Shown here: positions 31,958 to 37,683 of the stretch, piece after piece
How the letters are laid out: each line of letters opens with the position of its first letter
Numbering within the stretch: position 1 is the stretch's first letter
NCBI RefSeq assembly: GCF_002879535.1
Contig: NZ_PNOT02000198.1
Coordinates: 1-40,678, forward strand
Reading direction: 5' to 3'
Source of the DNA: Mesorhizobium intechi
GTDB taxonomy: Bacteria; Pseudomonadota; Alphaproteobacteria; Rhizobiales; Rhizobiaceae
Length of the DNA: 40,678 bases
Program-made: the position numbers and the translations under genes
The notes under the pieces: generated by a model
Databases searched by the model: none
What the model was told of the DNA's origin: nothing
What the model saw: the letters and a program-made list of their open reading frames with translations, nothing else

Positions 31958-32035
31958 GTCGGCGGGGCGGGGCATCCCGCCGAAGATCGGGTTTTCCGAT
32001 CGGCCCGCGCGCCTCTGGCCGAGAGCGCGGGCCTG
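31958..32035 (+). ncRNA. Candidate structured RNA (three hairpins in a row)
   Basis: Three perfect stems follow each other: CGGCGGG/CCCGCCG (31960-31966, 31976-31982), GATCGG/CCGATC (31985-31990, 31996-32001) and GGCCCGCGC/GCGCGGGCC (32002-32010, 32025-32033). They begin where an EcfG-like promoter would start a transcript. The 3' end is unclear because no T-run follows. Short frames overlap on both strands (a 71-codon one on minus at 31942-32157) without ribosome sites, so an RNA role is preferred but unproven. Confidence 0.35.
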
Positions 32036-32480
32036 CACCCCGGCATGAGGGCGGCCCGGCACACCTCTGGTTGGGGAAAGCAGCGCACCGGGCCTAACCG
32101 GCCTGGGGCGGCTGCCGGCTGGCCATATATGCGGCAGGCCTCGTAGAACTGAAGCATTCAAATGAAGGAGATGTGTATCGCGATTGGATAAAGTACCGGA
32201 ACGTCCAATGGACGATACCGGAACCAAAGCGGTTACATCGGACCTTTGCCTGAGGGCATAGGACTTTGGTCCCCATGGTAAGCCCGCCACGGAGCGACCT
32301 GCACGGGGTTGCAGTGTGGCTAGGTGCCGGGGGAATCGACTGCTTGCGGTTGCACCGTGAACCACGTGGCCGCGTTATCCTATGGTGTGATCGCGCAGCG
32401 CCAGCCTTGGATTGCCGCCGCTCGATTGCGGTGGATATCCGACAGGAGGAAGTTCCAGAAGCCGGCGATCTGGTTGGGCC
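32036..32480. other. Gap without a convincing gene upstream of the tRNA
   Basis: Apart from the palindrome at 32194-32223 I see no supported gene. Overlapping frames on both strands lack ribosome sites and family features. Confidence 0.35.
32194..32223. promoter_or_regulatory. Palindrome flanked by direct repeats
   Basis: TACCGGAA (32194-32201), the 13-base palindrome CGTCCAATGGACG (32202-32214), one base, and TACCGGAA again (32216-32223). This is the only such arrangement in the window. No gene start is close, so what it governs is unclear. Confidence 0.45.
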
Positions 32481-32554
32481 TGGTTCCCGCTCATGGGCTC
32501 GAACCACGATTCACGCCTTCAAAGGGCGCTGTCCTACCATTAGACGAAGCGGGA
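32481..32554 (-). tRNA. tRNA-Gln (anticodon UUG)
   Basis: On the minus strand the gene folds into a full cloverleaf. The acceptor is TCCCGCT with AGCGGGA, the D-arm GTC...GAC, the anticodon stem GCGCC/GGCGT with loop CTTTGAA (anticodon TTG), and the T-arm CGTGG-TTCGAGC-CCATG. The discriminator is A, and CCA is encoded (32481-32483 on the plus strand as TGG). The U1-A72 first pair is characteristic of bacterial tRNA-Gln. It stands alone; no integrase or repeated tRNA end is visible nearby. Confidence 0.92.
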
Positions 32555-32591
32555 GAAGCTCCGATATTTATGCCGTTGGTACGGCGAAGCG

Positions 32592-32888
32592 TCAATTCGG
32601 GAAGTTGTCGACCGGCTCCTCGCAGCGATAGACCGGGCAGTGCCCGTCGCGCGCCGGGATATAGGCCGACATCGGCACTTCCGGCCAGTCGCATTCATTG
32701 CCGAACTGCCTGACATAGCGGTCATAAGTGTTCGGTCCCGTGGTCAACACCACCGCGCGGCGGCTCTGGATCATGGCCCGGATCTCGGCGCAGCTCATGC
32801 CGCGGCTGTCGGGCCGGGCCTCGGCGGCGGCGGTCGCGGCGAGGAAGGTGCCCAGGGTCATCAACAGGACAGGAAGGCGAGGGGACAT
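32592..32888 (-). CDS. Small exported protein of unknown function
   Basis: A 98-residue protein with signal peptide (about 1-24, ending AEA-RP). The mature part has four cysteines (MSCAEI, NECDW, GHCPVYRCEE), fit for two disulphides, and a conserved-looking core SRRAVVLTTGPNTYDRYV. I know similar small rhizobial exported proteins but no function. A near-EcfG promoter (32932-32957) lies upstream on the same strand. Confidence 0.75.
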   Translation of the reverse strand: MSPRLPVLLMTLGTFLAATAAAEARPDSRGMSCAEIRAMIQSRRAVVLTTGPNTYDRYVRQFGNECDWPEVPMSAYIPARDGHCPVYRCEEPVDNFPN

Positions 32889-32931
32889 GGCGGCTTCTCT
32901 TGGTTCGGGTGCTCAATGCATTGTCCCATAA

Positions 32932-32957
32932 AACCCCATGATTTGTCCGCCGGTTCC
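32932..32957 (-). promoter_or_regulatory. EcfG-like promoter of the small exported protein
   Basis: On the minus strand: GGAAC (32957-32953), 17 bases, GGTT (32935-32932). One base differs from consensus. The ATG is at 32888, about 44 bases on. Confidence 0.4.
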
Positions 32958-33210
32958 GCGATGGGCCGCGCATGGCGCCGAACAGACGCGGCGCGAGGCC
33001 GCCGGCGCAAACCAAATCAGGCGTCGCGCATTGCTGGTCATCGATGGCAGGAAGCCTTACGAAACGCCGCAATGGTGGCCCGGAAACGAGGGCCGCGAAG
33101 CCATGTGCTGTTCCTTTTGCGGCGGCGGCGACCACCGCTTCGAGGATTGCCTGCAAAGGACTGATCCGCCTGCCGCTCCATCCAGGGACGATGCGGACAA
33201 ACCTCGCTGA
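32938..33210 (+). CDS. Possible small protein with CCHC zinc knuckle
   Basis: A 90-codon frame whose C-terminal third contains CSFCGGGDHRFEDC, exactly C-x2-C-x4-H-x4-C, the zinc-knuckle spacing best known from retroviral and eukaryotic nucleic-acid-binding proteins and rare in bacteria. Codon third positions are GC-rich in that part, as in real genes here. The start is uncertain: the ATG at 32938 has no good ribosome site, and the ATG at 33102 would leave 35 residues. It may be a genuine small gene, a remnant or chance. Confidence 0.4.
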   Translation: MICPPVPRWAAHGAEQTRREAAGANQIRRRALLVIDGRKPYETPQWWPGNEGREAMCCSFCGGGDHRFEDCLQRTDPPAAPSRDDADKPR

Positions 33211-33271
33211 CCGGTTTGCGGGAACCGGATAGCCACCACCGTTTGACCGCTTCGCAGCAGTCATAGAACGA

Positions 33272-33291
33272 CGTCCACCGCCAGGTGGACG
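33272..33291. promoter_or_regulatory. Palindrome abutting the mgtC-like promoter
   Basis: CGTCCACC-GCCA-GGTGGACG is a perfect eight-base inverted repeat whose last base is the first G of the EcfG -35 element. A protein bound here could block or assist that promoter. Confidence 0.45.
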
Positions 33292-33315
33292 GAACCGCCG
33301 TCCGTCACTCACGTT
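33291..33315 (+). promoter_or_regulatory. EcfG promoter, full consensus, of the MgtC-family gene
   Basis: GGAAC (33291-33295), 16 bases, CGTT (33312-33315). The ATG at 33344 is about 22 bases after the predicted start. Confidence 0.78.
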
Positions 33316-33343
33316 GTGGCCGGCAGCTCTTCAAAGGGAAATC

Positions 33344-33880
33344 ATGGAACAGCTCGTCGAGGAATTTGGCCATCCGACCTACACCCCGTTTCCAGTCATC
33401 GCCGCGCGTTTGCTGCTGGCGACGCTGTACGGCGCGGTGATCGGCTTTGAGCGCGAATGGCGCAACCGTCCCGCCGGGCTGCGTACGCATATCCTGGTCT
33501 GCGTGGCCGCCGCCACCTTCGGTATCCTGACCATCGAGATCGTCCACGCGCCGATGTTCGCGCAGGAGTCTGTCAAGGTCGATCCGATCCGCGTGGTCGA
33601 GGCGGTGACCGCAGGCGTCGCTTTCCTCGCCGCCGGGTCGATCCTGTTTTCGCGCGGAGAGGTGCACGGGCTGACGACAGGCGCCGGCATGTGGCTCGCC
33701 GGTGCGATCGGCGTCGCTTGCGGCCTTGGCCTCTGGCAAGTGGCCGGCCTTGCCACACTGATCGTGCTGATCGTCGCGGGGCTTGTGTATCGGCTCGGAC
33801 CCCGACCGCAGGGCACAAAGGGCGAAAGCCATTCGGCGTCTCCTCCCTCGAGCAGCGGCGCTGGCAAGGTCGACCGCTAG
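33344..33880 (+). CDS. MgtC/SapB-family membrane protein
   Basis: A 178-residue inner-membrane protein with four to five hydrophobic helices. RLLLATLYGAVIGFEREWRNRPAGLRTHILVCV, in two parts, is the hallmark MgtC N-terminal region, followed by VTAGVAFLAAGSILF and GAGMWLAGAIGVACGLG. MgtC proteins help cells cope with low magnesium, acid or host conditions, partly by inhibiting the F-type ATP synthase. An EcfG promoter directly upstream places it in the stress regulon (inference). The ATG at 33344 has an AGGGA. Its TAG overlaps the stop of the convergent dehalogenase-like gene by CTAG. Confidence 0.88.
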   Translation: MEQLVEEFGHPTYTPFPVIAARLLLATLYGAVIGFEREWRNRPAGLRTHILVCVAAATFGILTIEIVHAPMFAQESVKVDPIRVVEAVTAGVAFLAAGSILFSRGEVHGLTTGAGMWLAGAIGVACGLGLWQVAGLATLIVLIVAGLVYRLGPRPQGTKGESHSASPPSSSGAGKVDR

Positions 33881-34779
33881 GCCCGGCCCGGTTCGCCGAA
33901 GAAGTCCGCCAATGCCTGAGCGGTTTGTTGCGGCGCCTCCTCCGGGAAGAAATGGCCGCCGGGCATGGCCCGGCCGCGGACATCGTCGGCCCAGCCTCGC
34001 CAAAGAGCCAGCGGCCCGCCTTCGCCCGCGTACCAGTCGGCAAGCGCGCCCTGGCCGCTCCACAGCGCCAGCACCGGACAGCGGATACGCCGGCCGGCCG
34101 CCCTGTCGGCATGGTCATGCTCGCGGTCAAGCGTCGCCGCGGCGCGGTATTCCTCGCAGATGGCGTGGATGTGGGCCGGATCGCGCAAGGCCTCGATGTA
34201 GGCCTGGCGCACCTCGCGCGGAAATGCCGATGGCGGCGATCCCCAGCCGCCGAGCGCGTTGTCGACGACCGCCTCGGCGGATCCCGCCAGCATCAACTCC
34301 GGCAAGGGCTCGGGCTGCGCCAGCAGCGACCAGGGCCAGTAGCCCTGCGCCAGTCTGGCGTCGGCCCGATCCCACGCGTCGGCGGTCGCGACGATGTCCA
34401 GCACCGCAAGCTTTTCAACGCGGCCGGGATGATCGAGCGCCATGCGGTACGCGACCCGCCCGCCGCGATCATGGCCGGCGACCATGAAGCTGCCAAAGCC
34501 GAGGTGGGCCATCAGGGCCGCCATGTCGGCGGCCATGGCCCGCTTGGCATAAGGGGCATGAGCGCTGTCGGACGACGGGCACGCGCTGGCGCCATAGCCG
34601 CGCAGGTCGGCGCAGATGACGGTAAACCGCTCGGCCAGGGTCGGTGCCACGTCGCGCCACATCAGATGGGTCTGCGGAAAACCGTGCAGGAGCAGCAGCG
34701 CCGGACCCTTGCCCGCACGGCGGATAAATATGCCGGCATCGCCGGTATCGATTTCCATCGATTGAAAGTTACGGAACAT
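33877..34779 (-). CDS. Alpha/beta hydrolase, haloacetate (fluoroacetate) dehalogenase-like
   Basis: A 300-residue alpha/beta hydrolase. LLLHGFPQTHLMWRDV is the oxyanion region, ICADLRGYGAS follows, and the nucleophile is Asp104 in AGHDRGGRVAYRMALDHP, so it is of the Asp type used by dehalogenases and epoxide hydrolases, not a serine esterase. The RGGR pair after Asp and the YWPWSLLAQPEPLPE cap segment match the fluoroacetate dehalogenase branch, where the two Arg bind the substrate carboxylate. His in PGGHFFPEE completes the triad. Activity on halo-acids is a family inference; related hydrolases act on other small acids. Confidence 0.85.
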   Translation of the reverse strand: MFRNFQSMEIDTGDAGIFIRRAGKGPALLLLHGFPQTHLMWRDVAPTLAERFTVICADLRGYGASACPSSDSAHAPYAKRAMAADMAALMAHLGFGSFMVAGHDRGGRVAYRMALDHPGRVEKLAVLDIVATADAWDRADARLAQGYWPWSLLAQPEPLPELMLAGSAEAVVDNALGGWGSPPSAFPREVRQAYIEALRDPAHIHAICEEYRAAATLDREHDHADRAAGRRIRCPVLALWSGQGALADWYAGEGGPLALWRGWADDVRGRAMPGGHFFPEEAPQQTAQALADFFGEPGRA

Positions 34780-34930
34780 GGTGGTGCCTCCTTGCCGGCA
34801 ACGGCCGGAGGCCGGATTTGGTTGCGGGCGATCGCATGGCGCCGACCCTGGTTCGCCAACCTTTCGCGCGGTTGGGCGTTGTCCCTGCGAGGAAGGCCGC
34901 TGGCGGCCATCAAAGCAAAAGGAGGCTCAG

Positions 34931-35236
34931 ATGAAAAAACCTCTGGCCATCGCGTCGCTGATGCTGGCCCTGGCTGTGCCGGCGGCGGCACAGACGGAGC
35001 AGCAGCAAGGCGCCAACAAGGCGGCCCCGCAGGCCGACAAATGCCGGGTCGAGACGGATCAGGGCGGCAAGCAGCAGCAATCTGGCGGCGATCTGAGCGA
35101 AAAGCTCGATGACTGCGGCGGTGTGCTGAAGCCGCCGGCCACGGGCGACCAGGGCATGGCGACACCGGCGCCCGACGAGGGCAAGACACCGGTGATCAAG
35201 CCGGGCCAGGTGCCGGCTCAACCGCCCGCCAAGTAG
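34931..35236 (+). CDS. Small exported Gln/Pro-rich protein
   Basis: A 101-residue protein with signal peptide (about 1-21, ending AAAQ). The mature part is polar and probably unfolded, with EQQQGANK, KQQQSGGD, two cysteines (DKCRV and DDCGG) and a Pro-rich C-terminus. AGGAGG before the ATG at 34931 sets the start; the frame is open to 34778. I do not recognise a family. Its composition resembles the repeat-rich DUF1236 neighbour without the DUF1236 domain. No EcfG element is seen upstream. Confidence 0.72.
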   Translation: MKKPLAIASLMLALAVPAAAQTEQQQGANKAAPQADKCRVETDQGGKQQQSGGDLSEKLDDCGGVLKPPATGDQGMATPAPDEGKTPVIKPGQVPAQPPAK

Positions 35237-35267
35237 AAAGCCTGCGGCGGCATTATTTCCGCGCGCT

Positions 35268-35292
35268 GGAACCTCGTATCCCGGGAAACGTT
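35268..35292 (+). promoter_or_regulatory. EcfG promoter, full consensus, of the 45-aa membrane protein
   Basis: GGAAC (35268-35272), 16 bases, CGTT (35289-35292). The small gene begins about 30 bases downstream. Confidence 0.8.
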
Positions 35293-35325
35293 TCTTTCAA
35301 GAACTCAATTTGAAAGGACGGGGTG

Positions 35326-35463
35326 TTGAGAGATATTGCCAGCACAGCCACGTTTATTGCCTCCATCGCCATCGTCATCGTCCTGATGCTGATCGTGCCG
35401 AAGAGTTTAGGGTTCGAGACCTCTCATCCGATCGTGGATGGGGATTTGCCCGCGCAAAAGTAG
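35326..35463 (+). CDS. Very small single-pass membrane protein
   Basis: A 45-residue frame from a TTG at 35326 (or 46 from the GTG just before it) to TAG at 35461-35463. AAAGGA ends seven bases before the TTG. The protein has a single hydrophobic helix, about residues 7-26 (TFIASIAIVIVLMLIVP), and a short polar tail. A full EcfG promoter sits immediately upstream, the best evidence that it is real. It is short enough to be missed by usual gene finders. Role unknown; small membrane stress proteins of this size often tune a larger membrane partner (inference). Confidence 0.68.
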   Translation: MRDIASTATFIASIAIVIVLMLIVPKSLGFETSHPIVDGDLPAQK

Positions 35464-35507
35464 GGATGGCCTCAACAGAAGGCGAGGGCGCCGCCTGCTT
35501 GTCGGGG

Positions 35508-35753
35508 TTAGCGAACCAGCAAGCCGGCATGATCGCACAGCGCCGTAAAGGCCTCCTGCGCCTGCGCCGCGCCGTCCTTGTTTGCCAGCGCCGCTTCGAT
35601 CTTTGCGCGCGCGGCCTGGTAGAAGGGACCGCGGCTGGCATGCGGCCAGTCGATCAGGACTTCACTGGCGTCCTGGAGGGTTGCCACCTCACGGATCGTG
35701 TCCGAGCCATGCGGCTTGATCCGCACCGGTGTCGACAGCATCACATCGGCCAT
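35508..35753 (-). CDS. DUF982 protein (second of a tandem pair)
   Basis: An 81-residue protein. TPVRIKPHGSDTIREVATLQDASEVLIDWPHASRGPFYQAARAKI, read in parts, and AQEAFTALCDHAGLLV fit the DUF982 pattern (the W-P step and the helical C-terminus). It starts 25 bases after the stop of another DUF982 gene, so both probably lie on one message from the EcfG promoter at 36088-36113. Function unknown. Confidence 0.77.
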   Translation of the reverse strand: MADVMLSTPVRIKPHGSDTIREVATLQDASEVLIDWPHASRGPFYQAARAKIEAALANKDGAAQAQEAFTALCDHAGLLVR

Positions 35754-35778
35754 TGTTTTTCCCGCCCTCTGGTTTCCG

Positions 35779-36015
35779 CTATTGGAGGACGCGGGCTTCG
35801 CGCGCGGCGTCGATCATCGCCCGCATCGCCTTTTCCGGCGGTATCCAGCCGTCCAGCGCATCGCGACAGCAGCGCAGCGCAGCCCGATATCGCCGGCCTC
35901 GGCCAGCAGGCCAGTCGCCCAGACATTCCAGGCCCTCCCAGGCGCTCCGCACGACGCGTTCACGCTCGGGGGCGAATTTCAGCCGGATCGGTCGGGGAAA
36001 AATCTTGTCGTTCAA
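35779..36015 (-). CDS. DUF982 protein (first of a tandem pair)
   Basis: A 78-residue protein. RPIRLKFAPERERVVRSAWEGLE, GDWPAGRGRRYRAALRCCRDAL and PPEKAMRAMIDAAREARVL follow the DUF982 pattern, and its last residues resemble those of the copy at 31154. The start is a TTG at 36013-36015, because GGAGA lies six bases upstream; the frame stays open to 36129 but the longer form overlaps the promoter. A full EcfG promoter lies 73 bases upstream. Confidence 0.75.
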   Translation of the reverse strand: MNDKIFPRPIRLKFAPERERVVRSAWEGLECLGDWPAGRGRRYRAALRCCRDALDGWIPPEKAMRAMIDAAREARVLQ

Positions 36016-36087
36016 CTGACATCTCCGTGGCATGTCGCCCGACGCTGACCGCGGTTGTGGACGACGGTGCGCGTGAGGGCGCCGGAT

Positions 36088-36113
36088 AACGCCGTCGACA
36101 AGGGAGGGGTTCC
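36088..36113 (-). promoter_or_regulatory. EcfG promoter, full consensus, of the DUF982 pair
   Basis: On the minus strand: GGAAC (36113-36109), 17 bases, CGTT (36091-36088). It lies just past the stop of the upstream GFA gene and drives the two DUF982 genes. Confidence 0.78.
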
Positions 36114-36132
36114 AGGCTCGGAAGATCAATTT

Positions 36133-36588
36133 TCAGTCGTGCGCGACGGCGTCGGACAAAGGTCTCGGTGACGGCGGCGCGGCGCCTTCCGGCGTTGGCC
36201 CGTCATAGGTCCGGTCATGCTCGAATTGCTCGGTGCCGGGCAAGGCGTGCAGCCAGGTCTCGCGGCGGCCGATCCACAATTCATACTGCGGCTCCAGGTC
36301 GGTCGGCGCGACGTCGAGGCTGCCCAACATCACCTCGACTTCATCGTCCCCGACCCAGGCGACGCGGCTGCCGCAGGTCGGACAAAAGCTGCGCGTGCCG
36401 TAAGAGGCGACTTCGCCCGATGTCTCGAAGGCGTCGCGCGGCCATATCGCAAAGGCCGCATAGGCCGAGCCGCTGGCCTTGCGGCAGTCCTTGCAGTGGC
36501 AAAGGCCGACGCGTGTCGGCTGGCCGGTGACGACCAAACGCACGCCGCCGCACAGGCAACTGCCGGTTCTGCGTGAGATGTCGGACAT
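36133..36588 (-). CDS. GFA-family (glutathione-dependent formaldehyde-activating enzyme-like) protein
   Basis: A 151-residue zinc protein. GSCLCGGVRLVV, LCHCKDCRKASGSAYAAFAIW and FCPTCGSRVAWV supply the Cys residues of the GFA fold (Cys11, 13, 30, 32, 35 and the CPTC pair). The family's named reaction, joining formaldehyde to glutathione, is demonstrated for few members, and many are of unknown role. It lies upstream of the DUF982 pair on the same strand, but they have their own promoter. Confidence 0.88.
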   Translation of the reverse strand: MSDISRRTGSCLCGGVRLVVTGQPTRVGLCHCKDCRKASGSAYAAFAIWPRDAFETSGEVASYGTRSFCPTCGSRVAWVGDDEVEVMLGSLDVAPTDLEPQYELWIGRRETWLHALPGTEQFEHDRTYDGPTPEGAAPPSPRPLSDAVAHD

Positions 36589-36644
36589 GATCGCGGCCCT
36601 CCCTCGGCCTGGCTCTCGTCAGTCTGGCACGCCAGGGGCCGGGC

Positions 36645-36669
36645 GGAACAGATGGCTAGCCATTTCGTT
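36645..36669 (+). promoter_or_regulatory. EcfG promoter, full consensus, with no gene in front
   Basis: GGAAC (36645-36649), 16 bases, CGTT (36666-36669). The spacer contains a perfect 12-base palindrome ATGGCTAGCCAT (36652-36663). The transcript would start near 36676, pass a hairpin (36710-36717 with 36729-36736), and run antisense to the DUF3606 gene. Confidence 0.7.
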
Positions 36670-36675
36670 GGCCAG

Positions 36676-36745
36676 CACCCGGGAAAAAATCCCCGTTTAT
36701 CGTACCGCCGACCGGGTTGGTGCTCCCGACCCGGTCTATGCGGCC
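36676..36745 (+). ncRNA. Candidate stress RNA, start of an antisense transcript
   Basis: Only the start is suggested, by the promoter at 36645. A GACCGGGT/ACCCGGTC hairpin with an 11-base loop lies at 36710-36736. No ribosome site or sensible plus-strand frame follows, and no clear terminator is seen, so the RNA could be short or extend across the DUF3606 gene. Confidence 0.3.
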
Positions 36746-36803
36746 CGCGGCATCCTTCAGCGCAAATGCCGGCGAAATGCTAGCAGCTCGCGGCCGCCGC
36801 CGT

Positions 36804-36983
36804 CTATCCGCGCGCGGCCATGTGGTTGTCGAGCTTCTTGCGCGACGGGCCGTAGCGCTTGATGATGGTCTGGGCTTCGCTCTGCGGGATGCCGTATTTG
36901 CGCGCGAAGGCGGCGACCTCGTAGGTCTCCTCGCTCGAAACCAGCTTGCGGTCCTGCTTGATCTTCGTCTTGTCGTCGGGCAT
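36804..36983 (-). CDS. DUF3606 protein
   Basis: A 59-residue protein, ATG at 36981-36983, TAG at 36804-36806. MPDDKTKIKQDRKLVSSEET, YEVAAFARKYGIPQSEAQ and IIKRYGPSRKKLDNH match the DUF3606 pattern (a D-rich start, an E-x-Y-E-V helix and a GPS/K-L end). GAGG six bases before the ATG supports it. DUF3606 proteins are small, common in rhizobia and of unknown role, possibly DNA- or protein-binding. An EcfG-like promoter lies 69 bases upstream. Confidence 0.83.
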   Translation of the reverse strand: MPDDKTKIKQDRKLVSSEETYEVAAFARKYGIPQSEAQTIIKRYGPSRKKLDNHMAARG

Positions 36984-37051
36984 GGCGTGCCTCGCTTTCT
37001 GTCAGCCGCACGGTCGCGGGCATCAGTATATAGGATGCCGCGATCAGACAT

Positions 37052-37076
37052 AACAGCGATCGGCGCTGCTGGTTCC
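37052..37076 (-). promoter_or_regulatory. EcfG-like promoter of the DUF3606 gene
   Basis: On the minus strand: GGAAC (37076-37072), 16 bases, TGTT (37055-37052). One base off the consensus. The start codon is 69 bases downstream. Confidence 0.5.
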
Positions 37077-37123
37077 ATGGCTGACGGCGGACCGGAGCCC
37101 GGCCCGACGCGGATCGCAGGCTG

Positions 37124-37390
37124 TCAGGCCGATGCGGGGACGGGGCCAACGGCATGAGGACCGGCCTCGCCGCATTCGGCGCAAGGAGCGCTGGCGCCGG
37201 GACAGCCGCGCCGATGGGTGCCGGCGGGACAGCAAAGCCCGTTGGAGCTTGTCCAGCGCGGGCACTGGAAAACCTGCCCGGTGCCGCCACAGCCGTTACA
37301 CTCGAGGACCGGAGACCGGACCAGACAGGACCTCGTCCTGAACCTGACGCTCGCGCCCAAACTTACCCCCCAAATGGATGCACCGGACAT
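37124..37390 (-). CDS. Possible cysteine-rich small protein
   Basis: An 88-codon frame with CNGCGGTGQVFQCPRW, GLCCPAG, HRRGCPG and PCAECGEAG. The CxxCxGxG element recalls DnaJ-type zinc fingers, and the third codon positions are GC-rich, both of which favour a real gene. The start is unclear: a GGGGGG before an internal TTG may serve, and the first 30 residues look less protein-like. No family is recognised. Confidence 0.38.
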   Translation of the reverse strand: MSGASIWGVSLGASVRFRTRSCLVRSPVLECNGCGGTGQVFQCPRWTSSNGLCCPAGTHRRGCPGASAPCAECGEAGPHAVGPVPASA

Positions 37391-37683
37391 GCCTGTATAT
37401 TAGCCGCATCTAACAATACCACTTTGCTGGTCACGGACAAGTTGCGGGATCGCCAATCCTGTTGATCGGTGGCGCCCATCGCCGGATGTCGCGACGCGGC
37501 GACGGTCAAGGCCTTGGCCCTCTCGATTCTCCCCCGGGGGGAGGAGGATCATAGCATCGGCTGGCAAACCGAAATAATCCGATTTTACTGGCGCGGACAG
37601 CCGCGGCACTCCACATCTTAGCAATGTTGCCGGCATGATTCCGCGTAATCGCGGGATCGGGCAACGACAACGGGGGGGTGGCA
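37391..37683. other. Gap upstream of the SPFH gene
   Basis: About 290 bases without a supported gene. Holds a GC hairpin at 37529-37543 (CTCCCCC/GGGGGAG, one extra G) of the intergenic-repeat type. The SPFH promoter must lie here but is not evident. Confidence 0.35.

Noticed and set aside
31942..32157. 71-codon minus-strand frame
   Set aside because: It lies across three perfect hairpins, has no ribosome site and an odd low-complexity end; an RNA or non-coding reading is preferred.
32481..32554. tRNA-Gln as the edge of an integrated element
   Set aside because: No integrase, no repeated tRNA 3' end and no mobility gene is visible on either side.
33221..33243. GGAAC-CGTT pair just upstream of the real mgtC-like promoter
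   Set aside because: The spacer is only 14 bases; the pair at 33291 has the correct 16.
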